DNA of 64,000 nt, taken from NCBI GenBank assembly GCA_019614645.1, contig JABWDB010000006.1:9920001-9984000 (forward strand), read 5' to 3'. The position numbers and the translations under genes are program-made. The notes below the pieces were generated by a model that had not been told where the DNA came from, did no database searches, and saw only the letters and a program-made list of their open reading frames with translations. Positions 42,912-56,600 of the stretch are shown here, piece by piece. The DNA is from Stratiolaelaps scimitus (Eukaryota > Arthropoda > Arachnida > Mesostigmata > Laelapidae). Every line of letters begins with the position of its first letter. Position 1 is the first letter of the stretch.

Positions 42912-43187
42912 TTATAGGTAAATAAACACAATGCCCACAGAACATGTTACATAGCTCCATAGACGTATGAGATGGACGCAATCAGCAAAGTTTATCCTAG
43001 AAATACTCAGGAGGAATTTAGTTCCTCTGTAAGTTAACTCGTCAACCATTACTGTAATTGCAGTTCCGTTAATTAACCACCATTTGTATTTTATTGTCCT
43101 TTCTCCATGTACCTCTATAATGTTCGTAGATTCTTGGTAATTGTAGGCGTGCTGTGTGACATGAGAGATACTTTTGATCTCTCCCAC
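42912..43187 (-). CDS. 91-codon minus frame with hydrophobic end
   Basis: Open from 43187 (GTG; no ATG at the start) to 42912. It is unusual for its AT-rich context in lacking stops, and ends in a segment (SYVTCSVGIVFIYL) that could be a membrane helix. It conflicts with a short plus-strand candidate: ATG 42972 (G at -3, G at +4), 19 codons (MDAISKVYPRNTQEEFSSS), ending exactly at GTAAGT 43029. Only one can be right. No family recognised for either. Confidence 0.25.
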   Translation of the reverse strand: MGEIKSISHVTQHAYNYQESTNIIEVHGERTIKYKWWLINGTAITVMVDELTYRGTKFLLSISRINFADCVHLIRLWSYVTCSVGIVFIYL

Positions 43188-43199
43188 TCACGTGCATAT

Positions 43200-46100
43200 T
43201 GAGTTCCCTAGGCCACTTTTTGATACCGCTACATCTCGCCACTGATTATAGAAATCATCAAAAATGAACAACACTTCACTGGTTTCCAAATTCGCCACAC
43301 CGAGGTTCAACGAACGACGGTGGTCGACGAAACTCTGTGTCTATGGGCCAGAAACTTTACATGAAGGGGCGTATATCCTTGAAAACAAGACAGAGAGGGA
43401 AAGTCATTTCAATAGTACACGTGATGTCTAATCACATTTTTTGTTACCTTCTACACGGTACATTGGTACTTCAACTACATTGGTTTATGATGATTTGTTT
43501 AACTTAAAGAAGATGACGGCTAACGCTGGCCGCAGTTGTAGTGAAGCGGGGTTCTGCGGCCTACAAGCGGTGGGTGCTGTACAGTAAATAGCAATAAAGC
43601 CATCCCAAGGAGGGCCCGTGTGTGAACGTACCGGTTGGCCAGGGTCTCCCCCAGGTCGTGCCGATTATAATATTATGGTTACATTCACTCGTGTGGTAGT
43701 TAACTAATTGTTAGAATCCGTGATTTGTACATGGTTGCATGTTTAGCACGCAATATATGTGGACATTTTTATTAGTACAATTATTGAACCACCCCCTACC
43801 GTCCGTTACATGTTAATTTACTTACACAACTTTGTCAAGTATGGAATCGCATCTCGGCGTACCGACGCATAATGATATTACAGTAGGTGAGGCTCATAAA
43901 TACGCTTATACTTCGATACGATACTATGTACTAATTAGCGTAATATATATTAGACTTGACTATCAGAACAATTATCCGCGTGGATGCCCAGAACGTTTGA
44001 ACTTCTCCGACATTTTATGGCTGGGAGGGAGAAATACTGGGCTAAGGTTGAATTACATTCCGTTTCAAATGTAATATAATAATTCAGTGATGAATTATAG
44101 ATTGTAATTACGTAAATGAAGACAATGAATTTTCATACCTTCAGTCAATGTCACCTAACCTCACCAAAACTCTCTAACGTTAATTCGAGTTCTAATTGTT
44201 GGCCATTGCGCAGATTTCTCTCGAATAGAGCTCTACATAAAAGTTAGTGAAATAATCATAACAGTGATAGTAGTAATAGCAATAACAAGAGGGACCTTCA
44301 TCCACGATCGATATTTTTGTGGTGATTCCTTCTAAGATGTACCGCCTTTGTTTATATACTGCCCTGCACGATTCCCGTTAACAAGGAGAATACCCAGTCT
44401 AAAATTATTCTCGTCAACGCGCACATACACACACAAACACACACGAAAGCAAACCCGTTTACGAAGCCATAGGGATTCCTAGCGTTACATATGTACAAGG
44501 TATCCCAGACCGTTGCGGTAATCTGACTCTTTTGTTATCCGAGGAGGCGCTCGGAAAATTGTTTTGAGCTGCTATTTTGAATCTGAACGGTTCATATATT
44601 TGTGTTATTGTATCTGAAATTGCTGACTTTGAATGTCGACGAAAACTGCCCCAGAAATCGTTTATGATGGGATCATCTAAGTTTGTGACCCCCGTCTGTA
44701 TAATAGAAGATAACTATTGTTTGTTTTGAACGAACAGGCTTAGTTATGGCTGTAAAAACGTCGTGGTAAACTAGCTGGAAAATTTTATGAATATTCAAGG
44801 TACTTTAAAGGAGGACTGGAGAAGCAAGGGCTGAATGGTCCTCAATTGAAAAATTCACTAACAAAATTATAACTAAAGTCAACTATCAATTTAGGCTGGG
44901 TCGCTGATTGACTGCAGTCGTTACTCGACTTCGACAATGGACACGTATTTTCGTTTGACGTATCACTTCATACGCACCCTGTGTGATATTTATTTCTAAT
45001 TCAATATTGTAAGATTATCGAATATATACAACATACACTTCAGTAGTGTTCTCCCGTTCATCGCTTAATGAATAATTACAAAAATTACGTCTCGCCACAG
45101 TAACTGAAAAACCGTTGTTGTTATGTTCTCAATGATATTGACCAGGCAAATACTTCTCACGATTCTCTGTTATTTTTTTTACGAATACATCGCATATCTA
45201 CTGTTCGCGGCACTACACACGACGATGCACCGTACGCCGGTAACGTCTGACACCGCCGTCAGCCGACAGCTCAAGGAAATATCGGCGCAAACAAATGACC
45301 AAATGGCTAACTGATCGAACCAACTGACAATGCTTTTAACGGGCGTACACAACGACAACTTCTCACCTAGCGTATGCAGGGTCAGTTATGAACATCACAG
45401 TTATATACAAATGAAGAGTCACCTATGGTTATGTACGTTCGTGTTACTGCGAGCATTGAACATTGCCGATCGTATATATGGATTTGTTAACGAGCGAACA
45501 GGATAGAAAAGCTTCCGCACAAAATGAAACAGGTGCACAAGGACGCCAAGGTGGATCGGCGGAACTGCAGTGATACTTTTTTTTTCTGGTATTTTCGGTA
45601 TTTTACAAGAAACCTTTGACACGCTGGAGCGTTGTCATATCTGTCGGGAATCGGTTAACGACATACATGCAATTTTCTGGCTGTGTTTAACGTCCAACAC
45701 ATTCACCCTACCGATGGTGACCCAGAGCGATCTCATAAGGGCAGCGGCAAGTGTTGCAACGAATCAATTGCTACAATTAATATGAGCAGGTAATAATTAA
45801 CAGGTGATTAATAATGTGACAGTAGGGTAGATTTTTGTATTTGAGTAAATAACGCGCACACTCGAAACACAGTAGGAACTCCCTAATACAGTTCAAGATC
45901 AGCTGTGCAACTCGTCGCACCACTAACACGATTCTCAACGCCAATTCGTCTCTGGCTGAGCACGTCTCCGAGGCAAGAATCTGTCGCTCTCCCACAAACA
46001 AGATGCTCGTTACTGGACATTGTCAAAACAACACGGCGACAATACACTTACGACAGAAACCTCGGCTTCGATATCCGTAATAGGTGTTTCCCATCAACCA

Positions 46101-47100
46101 AAAAAAATCGGAATGTCACGCGTTAAACAGCCGAATGTTACACAGACGAATTCGCCAGCGATAAAAATGCGAAACATTCATGTGGTTGTAGTGTTGTCAT
46201 AGTGAAATTATCAAATTCGTCAAAAAGCGTGGATCTTGGGCCGCTTGTTTATGGGGGGGGGGGGGCGGCGGCGGGGGTACGCACGCGAACAGCGCCACAT
46301 TGACCCAGGTTTAACAATTTCGCAGTGCGACTTTCAAAGCCACTCGGACAGAGCAGCACGGCTGTTAACAAGTGGGCGATTCGAACAAAAAAAAAACATG
46401 ATCGCGCAAACACATCTAACGCGGCAAAATAGATAGGTTCTCTACGATATTGCACGTGGATCAGCTGAATGAGGCAACTTCTGCTCGTTCGGCCAGTAAC
46501 TGGGTTTAATATTTACTGATCGCTAGCGCGACACCTTCAGACTATTGGACAATCGTCACGTGAATGATGTGATAGCTGGAGAACATCATAGACAGATTCA
46601 GTGGCATTTCTATAGTTGCTGAACAATATATCGCCTGTGCAATGCCGATGTTGTGTAGTCAAGTCAAATCGTGGCTCACTTCGGAGAGTCCGTTACCACT
46701 GGGTGTTCATATGCAGAGCATAGAGTTCTACAGAGATTCATTCATTCTCTTCATACACGTTATTAGTCTTCATTATTGTCCTCGCATTTTCGAATACATT
46801 GCTCGAATACATTTTGATCTGATTGTGCACCTTCGGTATTGTTAGGGGCGAACTAGTGTAACTAATGTGTCTCCCTGTCCTTTTGGCGGGGAACCATTTT
46901 CGTTTGATTTTATAGCCAAATAATAATTAATATTTAATAGTAATAATCACTCGTGCAAGTAATGACTTGTCATCCTGATTTAAATTCGATTATATTCAGC
47001 ACTCTCTGTCTATGACGGTTCGCCGTCAGCATCATCGAGTATGTTATACCAAAGAGGCGAATAAGGCCTATTCGTAATTATCGTTGGGCCAGGAACGCTT
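43200..47100. other. No supported gene
   Basis: AT-rich, short frames only. Fragments resembling inverted-repeat element ends occur (ACAAGGTATCCCA near 44498 and GCACCCTGTGTG near 44974), about 480 bp apart, but they pair poorly. Nothing else seen. Confidence 0.45.
46253..46278 (+). other. G13 run with CGG repeats, quadruplex-type
   Basis: Thirteen G followed by CGGCGGCGGGGG. Strong quadruplex-forming pattern on the plus strand. Confidence 0.8.
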
Positions 47101-47124
47101 AATTTTGAATAACTGCAATTAATG

Positions 47125-47394
47125 TCACATTGATATTACGTAAGAATCATTCCGAAAGCAGCGCATGGATCCTGCATTGGACATTGGCTCAGATGGGGTG
47201 ACAAGCCCATCGGACATGGCGTCGTGGGCAAGGTAGGCAGTACCAAAAAGGGAGTTTTGTGGAGTCTGAGGTTCGCATATGAGTGGGGCCATATTTACTT
47301 TTAAGGGCAGAATATCCGCAATAAGATTTGTGAAATAGTATTGACAACTAATGTGGTCTGTGGCACAGTCACCACTGTGCAGAAAGGAAGACAC
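47125..47394 (-). CDS. Unidentified 89-codon minus frame beside CACCCTGTAT motif
   Basis: Open from 47394 to 47125; the first ATG gives about 55 residues (MAPLICEPQTPQNSLFG and on) with no repeat or low complexity. The 5' edge coincides with CACACCCTGTATG at 47392-47404, similar to the right end of the 11.3-kb MITE, and an inverted ATACAGGGGG lies 26 bp further on. It may be a piece of a mobile element. No transposase motif recognised. Confidence 0.22.
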   Translation of the reverse strand: MSSFLHSGDCATDHISCQYYFTNLIADILPLKVNMAPLICEPQTPQNSLFGTAYLAHDAMSDGLVTPSEPMSNAGSMRCFRNDSYVISM

Positions 47395-48178
47395 ACCCTG
47401 TATGCGTCATAAATACTGCATGTTTAGATACAGGGGGCCCTCTACAGATACCCTATTGACCACAGTAGTTGTTCGCAGACGGGAAGTGGACAGAGGTCTT
47501 GAGAGAAAGTCTTGTCCTGAGAGAGTGAGAGAGAAGGGAAGCAGCTGAGAGTCAGCTAACCACGTCATGTCCGTACTGTGAGGACGATGTGTGGTGCTCG
47601 TGGCTGGGCTTGTACGCATCTCACCGCCCTTACTGAAAAATGCGCTAAGCGATACCGCGAAGGGTGGTGCTGTTGAACATCGTCAACAATTCCACAACGG
47701 GGAGCTGTCACGGTATTGACATGCATTAGCATGCCACCCCTCCTCCCCAAAACTTGGGCTGACAAATAGCAAACGTAATTTAGAGATGAACGGCGCAGTG
47801 CGGCGCCGGGATTACGTTAATGAGAAACAATTCGTTGTCCGGGAACCCGAAGGTAATAAATCATACCCAAAATTGCTAGCCAAATGATAATTTGTCACTA
47901 ATATTCATCTGGGGAGTAAATCAGAAGATTACAATAGTTAGATGGTTGGCTAACAAATTACCCTAAGTCCAGTGGATGCTGCTATCGCGAAAACTACGAC
48001 GCCGAGTTTGCCAAACTCAGCAGATGTCCAGTCCAATGCAGCCGGTGGCGAAATAACTCAATTTCATCAGAACTCAACAATACTTTACATTGGCTGAACG
48101 CAAGAAGCAGATAGATTGGTGCTGCCTTACACGTGTCGGCTAATTCCTGTAAAAATAGGTATACCTATTATAGGTACG

Positions 48179-48205
48179 TATATATATATATATATATATA
48201 TATAT
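48179..48205. repeat. (TA)13 microsatellite
   Basis: Pure TA alternation after a palindromic AATAGGTATACCTATT. Confidence 0.95.
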
Positions 48206-51200
48206 TTGCTTATTTCCCCTACAAAAATCACTGATTGATTTCTTCAACTTTGGACATTATGGGAGCAATGATGTGAATAATGAGATACAAAAAGTCACCT
48301 TTGACCTATCATCAGCCCAACAAAAACTCATTAAACATTGTATCATGAATAATATGTGAGAGATAACATTATGTTACATGAAATCTGAACAAAAACAGCG
48401 GAATTTCTATAATCCACCGCACAAATATGGCGTATACTGTCGGCACGGATCCCAGCTAACTCTATCGCTGAACCAAATACGCACGTGCCACGTACTGTGG
48501 CTGATCGCGCATGCAAAATTCAGACTTTCACGCTGATAGGATATTGTGTTCCATCCTGTAAATAGGTTAGGCTTGGTAGCGTCTTGCACGAAGAGGAAAC
48601 TCATTTCCTCGCTTTCACATCGATAGTGACATCATCAATAATGTAAGAATCGGCCCTCAGACTCGATATGAAACACAGGCTAGTATACTCACATATCCAG
48701 AGAGAGAGAGAGAGACTCGTTAATACGAGACGTAGCCACTTTGACATACGACATGAGGGCTCCCTTAGTTGAGGACATTCAACACGGCTGGCACCATGTA
48801 CATGCTACAGCTTTTGCATCAGGAACACACTGATATACGATCCAGTAACGAGGAGTTTGTCCAGCTACAAACTATAAATCACCTGAAGTCGTAGCGCACG
48901 CCCGATAAGATTATGATAGGTATTGATGAGGTCTCTGCACTTTGTACTCTGACGCGGGAAACCTTGCAACCTCGGTTGCGAAGCAGAAATAATAGACCCT
49001 GAAAACTTATGACTATAGGTTTTTAACAGGCTGACATATACGAATTATTATTGAATCCTTTAGGAAGGAAACCCTTGTCCGAATTGCACGAACACACCGC
49101 TCAGGCAGACTTGATTACATGCGTCCAGAAATCGTGTTTTAAATACAAAGTAATTAGTACATTTCTATTATATCTGTTTTGTAATTCAACTGTGTACGCG
49201 TATGTTGTAGGGGTCCGACGCGATCTAGCGGTAGCGTACGTCTCCACGAAGTGCGCTGAACTTCATCAAACTTGTTGGCGTCCATCGGTGATGACATCTG
49301 TTAGATACGATAGGCATCTCTCGATACGCCAGGTTATATATATATAGGCATATTACATTCGCCGTTCATTCGACTTGAGTACAGTTAGCGTTATGGGTAG
49401 AGGTAAAGTTACGTGTTGCTAGGGAACGGAGAGATATTAGTCGGTGGCGTCTGGATGCAGACGGAAGCCATTCCAAGCACAGAAAGGCAAAATGTAATTG
49501 TTCCCTCGTCTGCTCAGATGCACTGACACTCCGCGAGTGCGTAACAATGAAGTTTTAGATACCACACTAGCGAACAAGAGGTTCTGCGCCGCAATGACAT
49601 TGAAGCACACTCGACTCCTGTGCAACACTGGTGATCCTGTGAGCAAATTGAAGCAGATGCTACTTGATTGTAGGCGGGGACACGAATTCGTAATTAGTTA
49701 ATTAATTAGTGAATTAATTTGACTTCCTGAGGATAATCTCTTTCTAGAGGTACTCTATTTAACGGGTGCTGGAATATTCGTAATGCTGCTGAGTTCAGCC
49801 ATATCTATAATACCTTTATGGGCAATATCTCCGTATAGCTGAGGCCCAATCAATGATTGGCTTTCAACTTTATCCCGGACGCTCTCCTGACTCGAGCAGG
49901 GCAGACGATACTATATGAGTCCCTAATAGGTTGTACTTTATACAGAAAAGAACGTTTAGAATCAGACCATATTTTCATCAGCAAACGCAATCAAAGAAGT
50001 CATCCCGCATGAAGCCTTACATTCGTTCGGATGAACACTTTCTGAAACAAGCTACCGTAATTGTATCGTGAAATGGTTGAATCAGGACTCCACATCGTCT
50101 TGTTCGAATTGCAGTTGATTCCTCTCCATCATCATAACCATATAATAATAATAATAATAATGAAGTACAGTTACTTCATCATTGCCTATTTGAGAAGGCG
50201 TAACAATTATTATCAATTGATCTAGCAAAGACAATTATATTATAAATAATGATTAAAAACAACAACCATACTATATAACACCAGAAAATGAATGCGGTAT
50301 CCGCCCCCTTCAACTGGCTGCGTTTAACCTGCACCGAGATTAGACGTCCGCTTGTTGATAGAATCGTTGTTAATATGAGCTCGTCGTGGGTGGGAGACGG
50401 AACATCTGCTCATGTGATCTTTTGAAGAGTTGCCATTTATTGAAGGCAGTAGAAAGTCGCTTTAGTAATTCTGCAAATGTGCGTTACACACAACTGGCTG
50501 TGCCTGTTCGCGATAGTTTGCCGGGTCTTCTCGTTGACAGCAACACGCTCGCAAGAGTCAAGGCTCTACCGCTGACGTAATGTTTAAATGTTTTCTATTT
50601 TTTTTCCCAACAAATTGGAAGCGGACACTTTTAAGCACACGTGAACATATAAGCTCTTTTCTGTGAGTATCTTATATATTCCTTTTAGCTGATTTGCTAA
50701 GAGTTGACTACTTGAAGAATAGCTTTTCTCAGATACAACACGCAATGATCGGACGGAGCGCGTCCCCTACGACAGCGTTCGCCAAATCTTAGGCTGGCCG
50801 AGCGCCAAGCTGAAATAGCAGTACCTGCCGTCGGTGCCAATAGACGCATCGTGCCAAACAGCAGACAATTGAATTGAACGCATGTGTTCCCCTTCCGTAA
50901 CAAATCTCGATTTCAAGGGAATATTATCGCTGGGACTAATCAATCTGTTCACCTATCAGAGGAAACAGCGTGGCACTTCTTTTCTCGATACCTCTGCCCA
51001 GCTGGCTTTTACCGGCCTCATCGAAATGGTGTCGGTTAGCTGATTGGACGCGTTTATTGGACGGGAAATCTTCGACCACTTGTAAACGCTTGTGAGAGTC
51101 GCCGTTTTCAGTAAACACGCCTAGGCATTGATGCACCACCTGCATATCCTACAATCGGATTGCAGGTTGTTCCTGTTGTTCTTATCTGTTCGATCTGCCA

Positions 51201-52502
51201 TTAGTGTACATTAACGAATGGTGTCCGTCGACAGACGACATTATACTCATTCACCTCCCCAATCCGGCGTTTTCCACAAGGTTCCTGATAGATAATGTGT
51301 CGCTGACTTGGCCCGAAGCTGACGCAGCCACCTTTACCATAGCCGCGTCCGTCCGCATCTTCCTCTCACGGCGACAGCGAAGCCAATCGCCCTCGTGAGA
51401 TAGCAGCGAGCAAAAAAAAAACAACACGCGAACAGCTATTGCATTCTGTTTATTTTCACATCATCATTATTGCCATCGTCATCATTAAACATTTGCCACT
51501 CGGGCCAACTGCCCGAATCCCCCTCCTCCTCCTCCTGGTTTCCTCACGTTACATAATCTGGAAATGAATAGCACCAGTACGAGCAGTGACAGGGCGCGCT
51601 GACCGTTCGTCGCCGCAATCCCCGACGTCGCCGGGGACACCACCGGCAGCTCTATTCCATCGACAGTAGTAACGCCAACAGCAGCAGCAGCAACAGCGAG
51701 GGCTGAACACGAGTCGTCGCCGCCGCCGCCGCAGCAACAACGTCATAGATACATGGCTGCAGGCTTTGATGACGCGTTTGATGAACGCGAGGCGTGTTTC
51801 TCAATCAATTTTCAATACGTCAATATGCCGCCGCCGCTGCTGCCGAAGTCTCGCCGTTACCGTCGCTGTTATTGCTGTCCAGCTGCTGCTGTTGCTGCTG
51901 CCGTTGGATGTATGGGAAGGGAAATCCTGCTGTACATCCATCTATATGATATGCGGAGAGATCCTATATTCATGCATATGACAGGTAGATGCGGAGAGAG
52001 AGAGAGAGCGAGGGAGAGCGAAAAGGAAGAAGAAAAATAAATAACGAGAAATGTGGATATATATTCGTGGAATATATGGATATGTTGGCTATCCAGACCC
52101 CCAGCTGTCCGCTGCACCCCGAAAAACAGCGAGGAACCCCTAAGAATAAATAAACACCCTGCTAGCTACCACAAATAGTTGATTGAGAAATGCTTGTCGT
52201 TTGTGTACGACTCGATCATGCTGTGCTCGCTGTGCAAATGGCGCGGTGGCGCATTTCACGCGTTTGCTGAGGAAATTGCTGCCGGTCGTTCGCTTGCTAA
52301 ACGTGAAAAACAAAAACCTTTTAGATGAATGTAAATTGCGTCTTCGCCGCCTGTTGAGATGAATCGAGAGAGCGCTGATGGGCGACATCCATTATCGATG
52401 TGATGGGCGCGGAGTTGTTTGGAAAACGTAGCGTCGATGGAGGTATCTTGGTGAAAAGATGCGGCGCTATTGTGCAGAATCTCTACCGCTGTAGATAAGA
52501 TC

Positions 52503-52531
52503 ATATATATATATATGTGTGTGTGTGTGTG
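52503..52531. repeat. (TA)n(TG)n compound microsatellite
   Basis: Seven TA units passing directly into eight TG units. Confidence 0.95.
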
Positions 52532-52879
52532 AATGTCTATATTGGGGGTGTTCATTCTGTAGAATCATACCTGCATGCGTTTTCAGTTGACACCGCTTAG
52601 CGTCTCAACAATGAACTACAGGAGGAAGGTGTCGACCTTAACCTTACCACATCGTCCTGACCTATGTGGACTCTGTGTGCACACGCAATCCGACATACCA
52701 GTATATAATTTTCGAATTTTTGGGGCCATATTCAGCACAATGCAGGACACGCATAGGATAAATATATACACCCGAACGTACGGATACGCTAAAGGCGCCA
52801 TAAATGAACAAAATCTCACGACCCTGTACTATCGAATCGATCCAATGGAGCACGCGAACGGTTCTGGCAAATTTACGGC

Positions 52880-52904
52880 TTTTTCTCTCTCTCTCTCTCT
52901 CGCT
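52880..52904. repeat. (TC)n microsatellite
   Basis: TCTCTCTCTCTCTCTCGCTC pyrimidine tract. Confidence 0.9.
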
Positions 52905-53127
52905 CTTCTTCTTCATTTATCTATGAATATCCTCAGCATGTCCCGATAGGGTATTACGTCGTCGTCGTTGTTGGTGTTGTTCGATGCGCGCGTAAATTGA
53001 ACTGAAGACTTCGCGCCACCTCTTCATCTCCGCGTACGGACTACAGAAAACAAATCGCACACATTTATCGGGGAATTACACCAATAGGAACCTATCCTCT
53101 CTGAGCCGTGATTATTGTCGACGACTA

Positions 53128-53481
53128 TTACTTGTGAGCTGGCTTTGTGCCCAGCGTTAGCTGGATTGCATGATAGTTGCTGCAGTTCAATAAGACATCG
53201 CACGTTTCGGGCGTGATTTTCCCTTTGTTAACAGAAGCGAAAAAATGACACCAACTGCGAAATTTTGCAGTAGCACCATAAGAGTCGCATTGCGGCCGTG
53301 TAGGCTGATCTCGGAATGATGTTGGCCGTCTGCACGTTCGATAGCACAGTTTGACCGTCGGCGAGGCAATAACAAATAGGTTTCGGACACTTCGACAGGG
53401 GCCGTTATGGATGCCCTTCTGCGAGTACATCCATAGGGGCGAACGATATTTGTTTAAGAAACATGCACGCGTTTCGTACAT
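53128..53481 (-). CDS. Unidentified 117-aa ATG frame (minus)
   Basis: ATG 53481 to TAA 53128, free of repeats, with eight Cys residues spread along it and a basic centre. A second frame over 53390-53187 is open too (67 codons). No signal peptide, no motif spacing I can assign. Isolated from other candidates and in sequence of intermediate GC. A chance frame is possible. Confidence 0.3.
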   Translation of the reverse strand: MYETRACFLNKYRSPLWMYSQKGIHNGPCRSVRNLFVIASPTVKLCYRTCRRPTSFRDQPTRPQCDSYGATAKFRSWCHFFASVNKGKITPETCDVLLNCSNYHAIQLTLGTKPAHK

Positions 53482-53669
53482 ATTTTTATTTTTTTTTCAA
53501 ATACGAAATTCAATCTTTTCAATTATTCATCCTGTTGACGTGTACCAATACAAAGTACGCAATTACCTTAGAATATGCAGCTTTTTCGAAAAGGCTGAAA
53601 AAGTGATCCTCGGAACGAACATACGTCAATATATGTTCGTGATGATAGATCTTATTTATTAGTGCTCTT

Positions 53670-56600
53670 GTTGGCCTCACACAGTGTGTGTTGGTATAAA
53701 AACGTTAATGGTATAGCCTGCCACTCTCTAGGGATTCGGTGAAGTTAGTATTTCTTGTTCATAATACAAACACATATGAGATTTTGCTCTTTAGCTACAT
53801 ACTTTGACTAGCTGGGCAGCTCGAAATGTCAGGGATACATTCGATGTATGGACCTGCGAGACGTCCCGCCCTCAAGGGATCCTGTTCATATTAACGACAT
53901 CTCTGATGAAAGACAACCAACATAAAAGGTATCCTATATATTTTGTATAAAAATCTTGTTCCGTTAACGGTGCTCTCAGCGAACCGACTAGAACTTGATC
54001 CTATAGCCGAACCAGATATATTATGTGGTCTTATGGAAATATGTATGTCCTGGTAGGGGGAACGTTGTAAGTAATTAATTGTTAGTAATTTAGCAGTACG
54101 TTTTAGTGGTAACTAATAATTCCCTTTGTTCATTTTATGAATTTGAGATTTTCGCTACACGTTTAAGGTTCACGACGATAACTTGGGTATATCTGTAATC
54201 GACTTGTTAGTAATAGTAGTAGTAGTAGTAATTAATGATTTGTGTGTGCCCAATGGACATACAAATCTAAAAAGCAGTACCGGGGACGTTTAATGTTGAC
54301 TGAGAGTCAGCCCGAAAACCGTAGTAATTAATGATATAATATGATATGATTAATGAATGGTAGCTAGGGTTTGTTTTCTTGTCTTTTTTCGTTTTAGCTA
54401 ACTACACCTATTTTAATCAGTCCCATTAAGGATGATTTGAAGACAATCGAGTCACTCATATTCAGATGATATATACACTTAGAAATAAATAATCCGCAAG
54501 GATAGGTGGCCGTATATATACAGAGTTAATTATTCTATCATCACACGAGAAGCTGTTGAGTAATATCACTCCACTCACTGCGTTCGGATTGATTTGGCTT
54601 AATATAGATGTGCTTGCATCCTGGTAGAAGTATAACAGGGCTGCTCAGGAAGAACTCCCAGTCAGCTCTATTTGCCCTAATCAGGCACTTTGTCTGAATT
54701 ATTATTATTATTATATATCTATTATCAAGCTCGGAGTAGAGTAGAAGATAATATCATTAGAGCTACATGAGACTAGATTCTGGTACAAATAAAGCCACAC
54801 ATCTCTGGGTAAATCATGCGGCGAAATCGCGTAAATATGAATAAATCATCTTCGGATATATCACACTGGCATAGCTGTGCTCCTCAAGTCGACGTTTAAC
54901 TTGAATTATTTCCAGTAATTTCGCTGTGTCTTGTATAAAAATCAAACATGGTCTTTAGGAACGGGGTCAAAATACTTCAAGCAATCCACAATTATTTCGT
55001 AGGACACTCTTTATTCGAGTCCCTACTGACTTTCGCTATATGTTGATCTTGTCTATCATAATTTAAAGGGTTAGTTCCTTCGGGCGGAACGGTACATAAA
55101 CAGTGCAGTAGCAATGTAACTTTGACAAACCGCTTTTATGTAAACCTCAATGTAAATCTTAGATGTTTTTCGCCAAACATCCACTTAACACTGTGGCTTC
55201 TGTTCTGTTAGTCCGCTGTGAACTCCCTTGGCGATGTTTTATGTGTGTGTGTGTATTTTATTTTTCTCTGTTTTTGAATAGTTTCTCAAATTATAAACCT
55301 CATCATACAAACGTCTTCACCACCATACGACACCAGATAACAAATGTCCAATAAAAAATAGCATTGGTCACGTGAACACATCCGTTTTTTGGCAGTAACA
55401 CAGCAAACAGTATAGGACATGGCAGTTCTTCGCGGACGGTCGCACCAAGCTTCCAAATTGCACATGCTGTACGACTTTTGCTCGGCTCGAATAAACAAAA
55501 GAGCAAATTATTGCAATAGTTATAATAATCATCGGACTCGATCAGCTCTTCAATACTCATCTAAGGATAATGACGCCGATGTGCTTCGGACTGAACGCGC
55601 TGCTGTTGTTCATATTGACCCCCGCACACATCAGCAGCATCACTGATGACTGGATATCTGAAATGTCATGAGGCTGCGCCGTCCAGTAATCAGATGGGCT
55701 ATTTATCAGAGCCACTCGTATGTGGGTGTACAGGTAACTGGAGCCGGGCTCGTCACACCAGTAAAGTATTGCACAAATATCTGATGATATTGAAAGTGAT
55801 GACGTTGATGAGTATTATCATCGAGGATGTGTGCTAATATACTAGGCTGGATGTGAAGACAATTTATGTCGGTTAGACGATCGCGTAGGGGATATAGCAT
55901 ATATTGTATGTATATATAAGAGAGCTTAAGCACTGTGTAATTGCAGCTCCTTTAACAAACCAAGAAAGATTTACCTTTTACCTTACCATGTACGACTTCT
56001 CTGACGTCGCATACGTTGCGACTGTCGGAACAATGAATTATGTTTTTGGAAAACATTCGTTAAATGAATCGTTTGAATTTATGATACGGGTCAAACTTGC
56101 AGAAGTATTATTGAATGTATTTTAATTGTTACGACATAGTTCACCCGGTAACGGCCTGAAAGCAATTAAGCGTTCAGAGCGTAAATAATGAATCCTATTC
56201 ATGGATGGCTATATTTCGTTTGTTACTCTGTGTGTAATATTGCTTATTGTGTAATGTCAAATTACAGCATACCGGATTATACGAGCCTTGAATGATACGA
56301 AAACTGCAAAGCTCGTACAGATCGGCGTCTGCTTATTAGGTTTCAGAAGGTCCGATTTTGCACTGGAAGGAAATTTTGCATAATGTTTGTGTATTGCGTT
56401 GCAAGGGCGAACGCATCCGTTCGTCTCCAACTCGTGGCTTTATTACTTTCACATAATTCTATGAACTTTCTGCATTTCAGGCGAAGCGTAAAATCGGGAG
56501 GCTTCAACTAACCTGGTCTTATTTTTTTCCGGCGAGACTCTCAGCCATATGAATCACCACAGCGCGGTCTTGCATACAGAACTTGTAGTCAGATATGGCA

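Larger units (their letters stand above)
47800..53120. other. No supported gene; simple repeats
   Basis: Contains (TA)n at 48179-48205, (GA)n at 48700-48716 and 51993-52007, ATA repeats near 50147, CGC/CAG repeats at 51680-51910, (TA)n(TG)n at 52503-52531 and (TC)n at 52880-52904. Open frames in 51.5-52.1 kb on both strands follow the trinucleotide repeats. Confidence 0.45.

Noticed and set aside
44498..44985. Possible degenerate inverted-repeat element
   Set aside because: Ends ACAAGGTATCCCA and GCACCCTGTGTG share too few paired bases to call an element.
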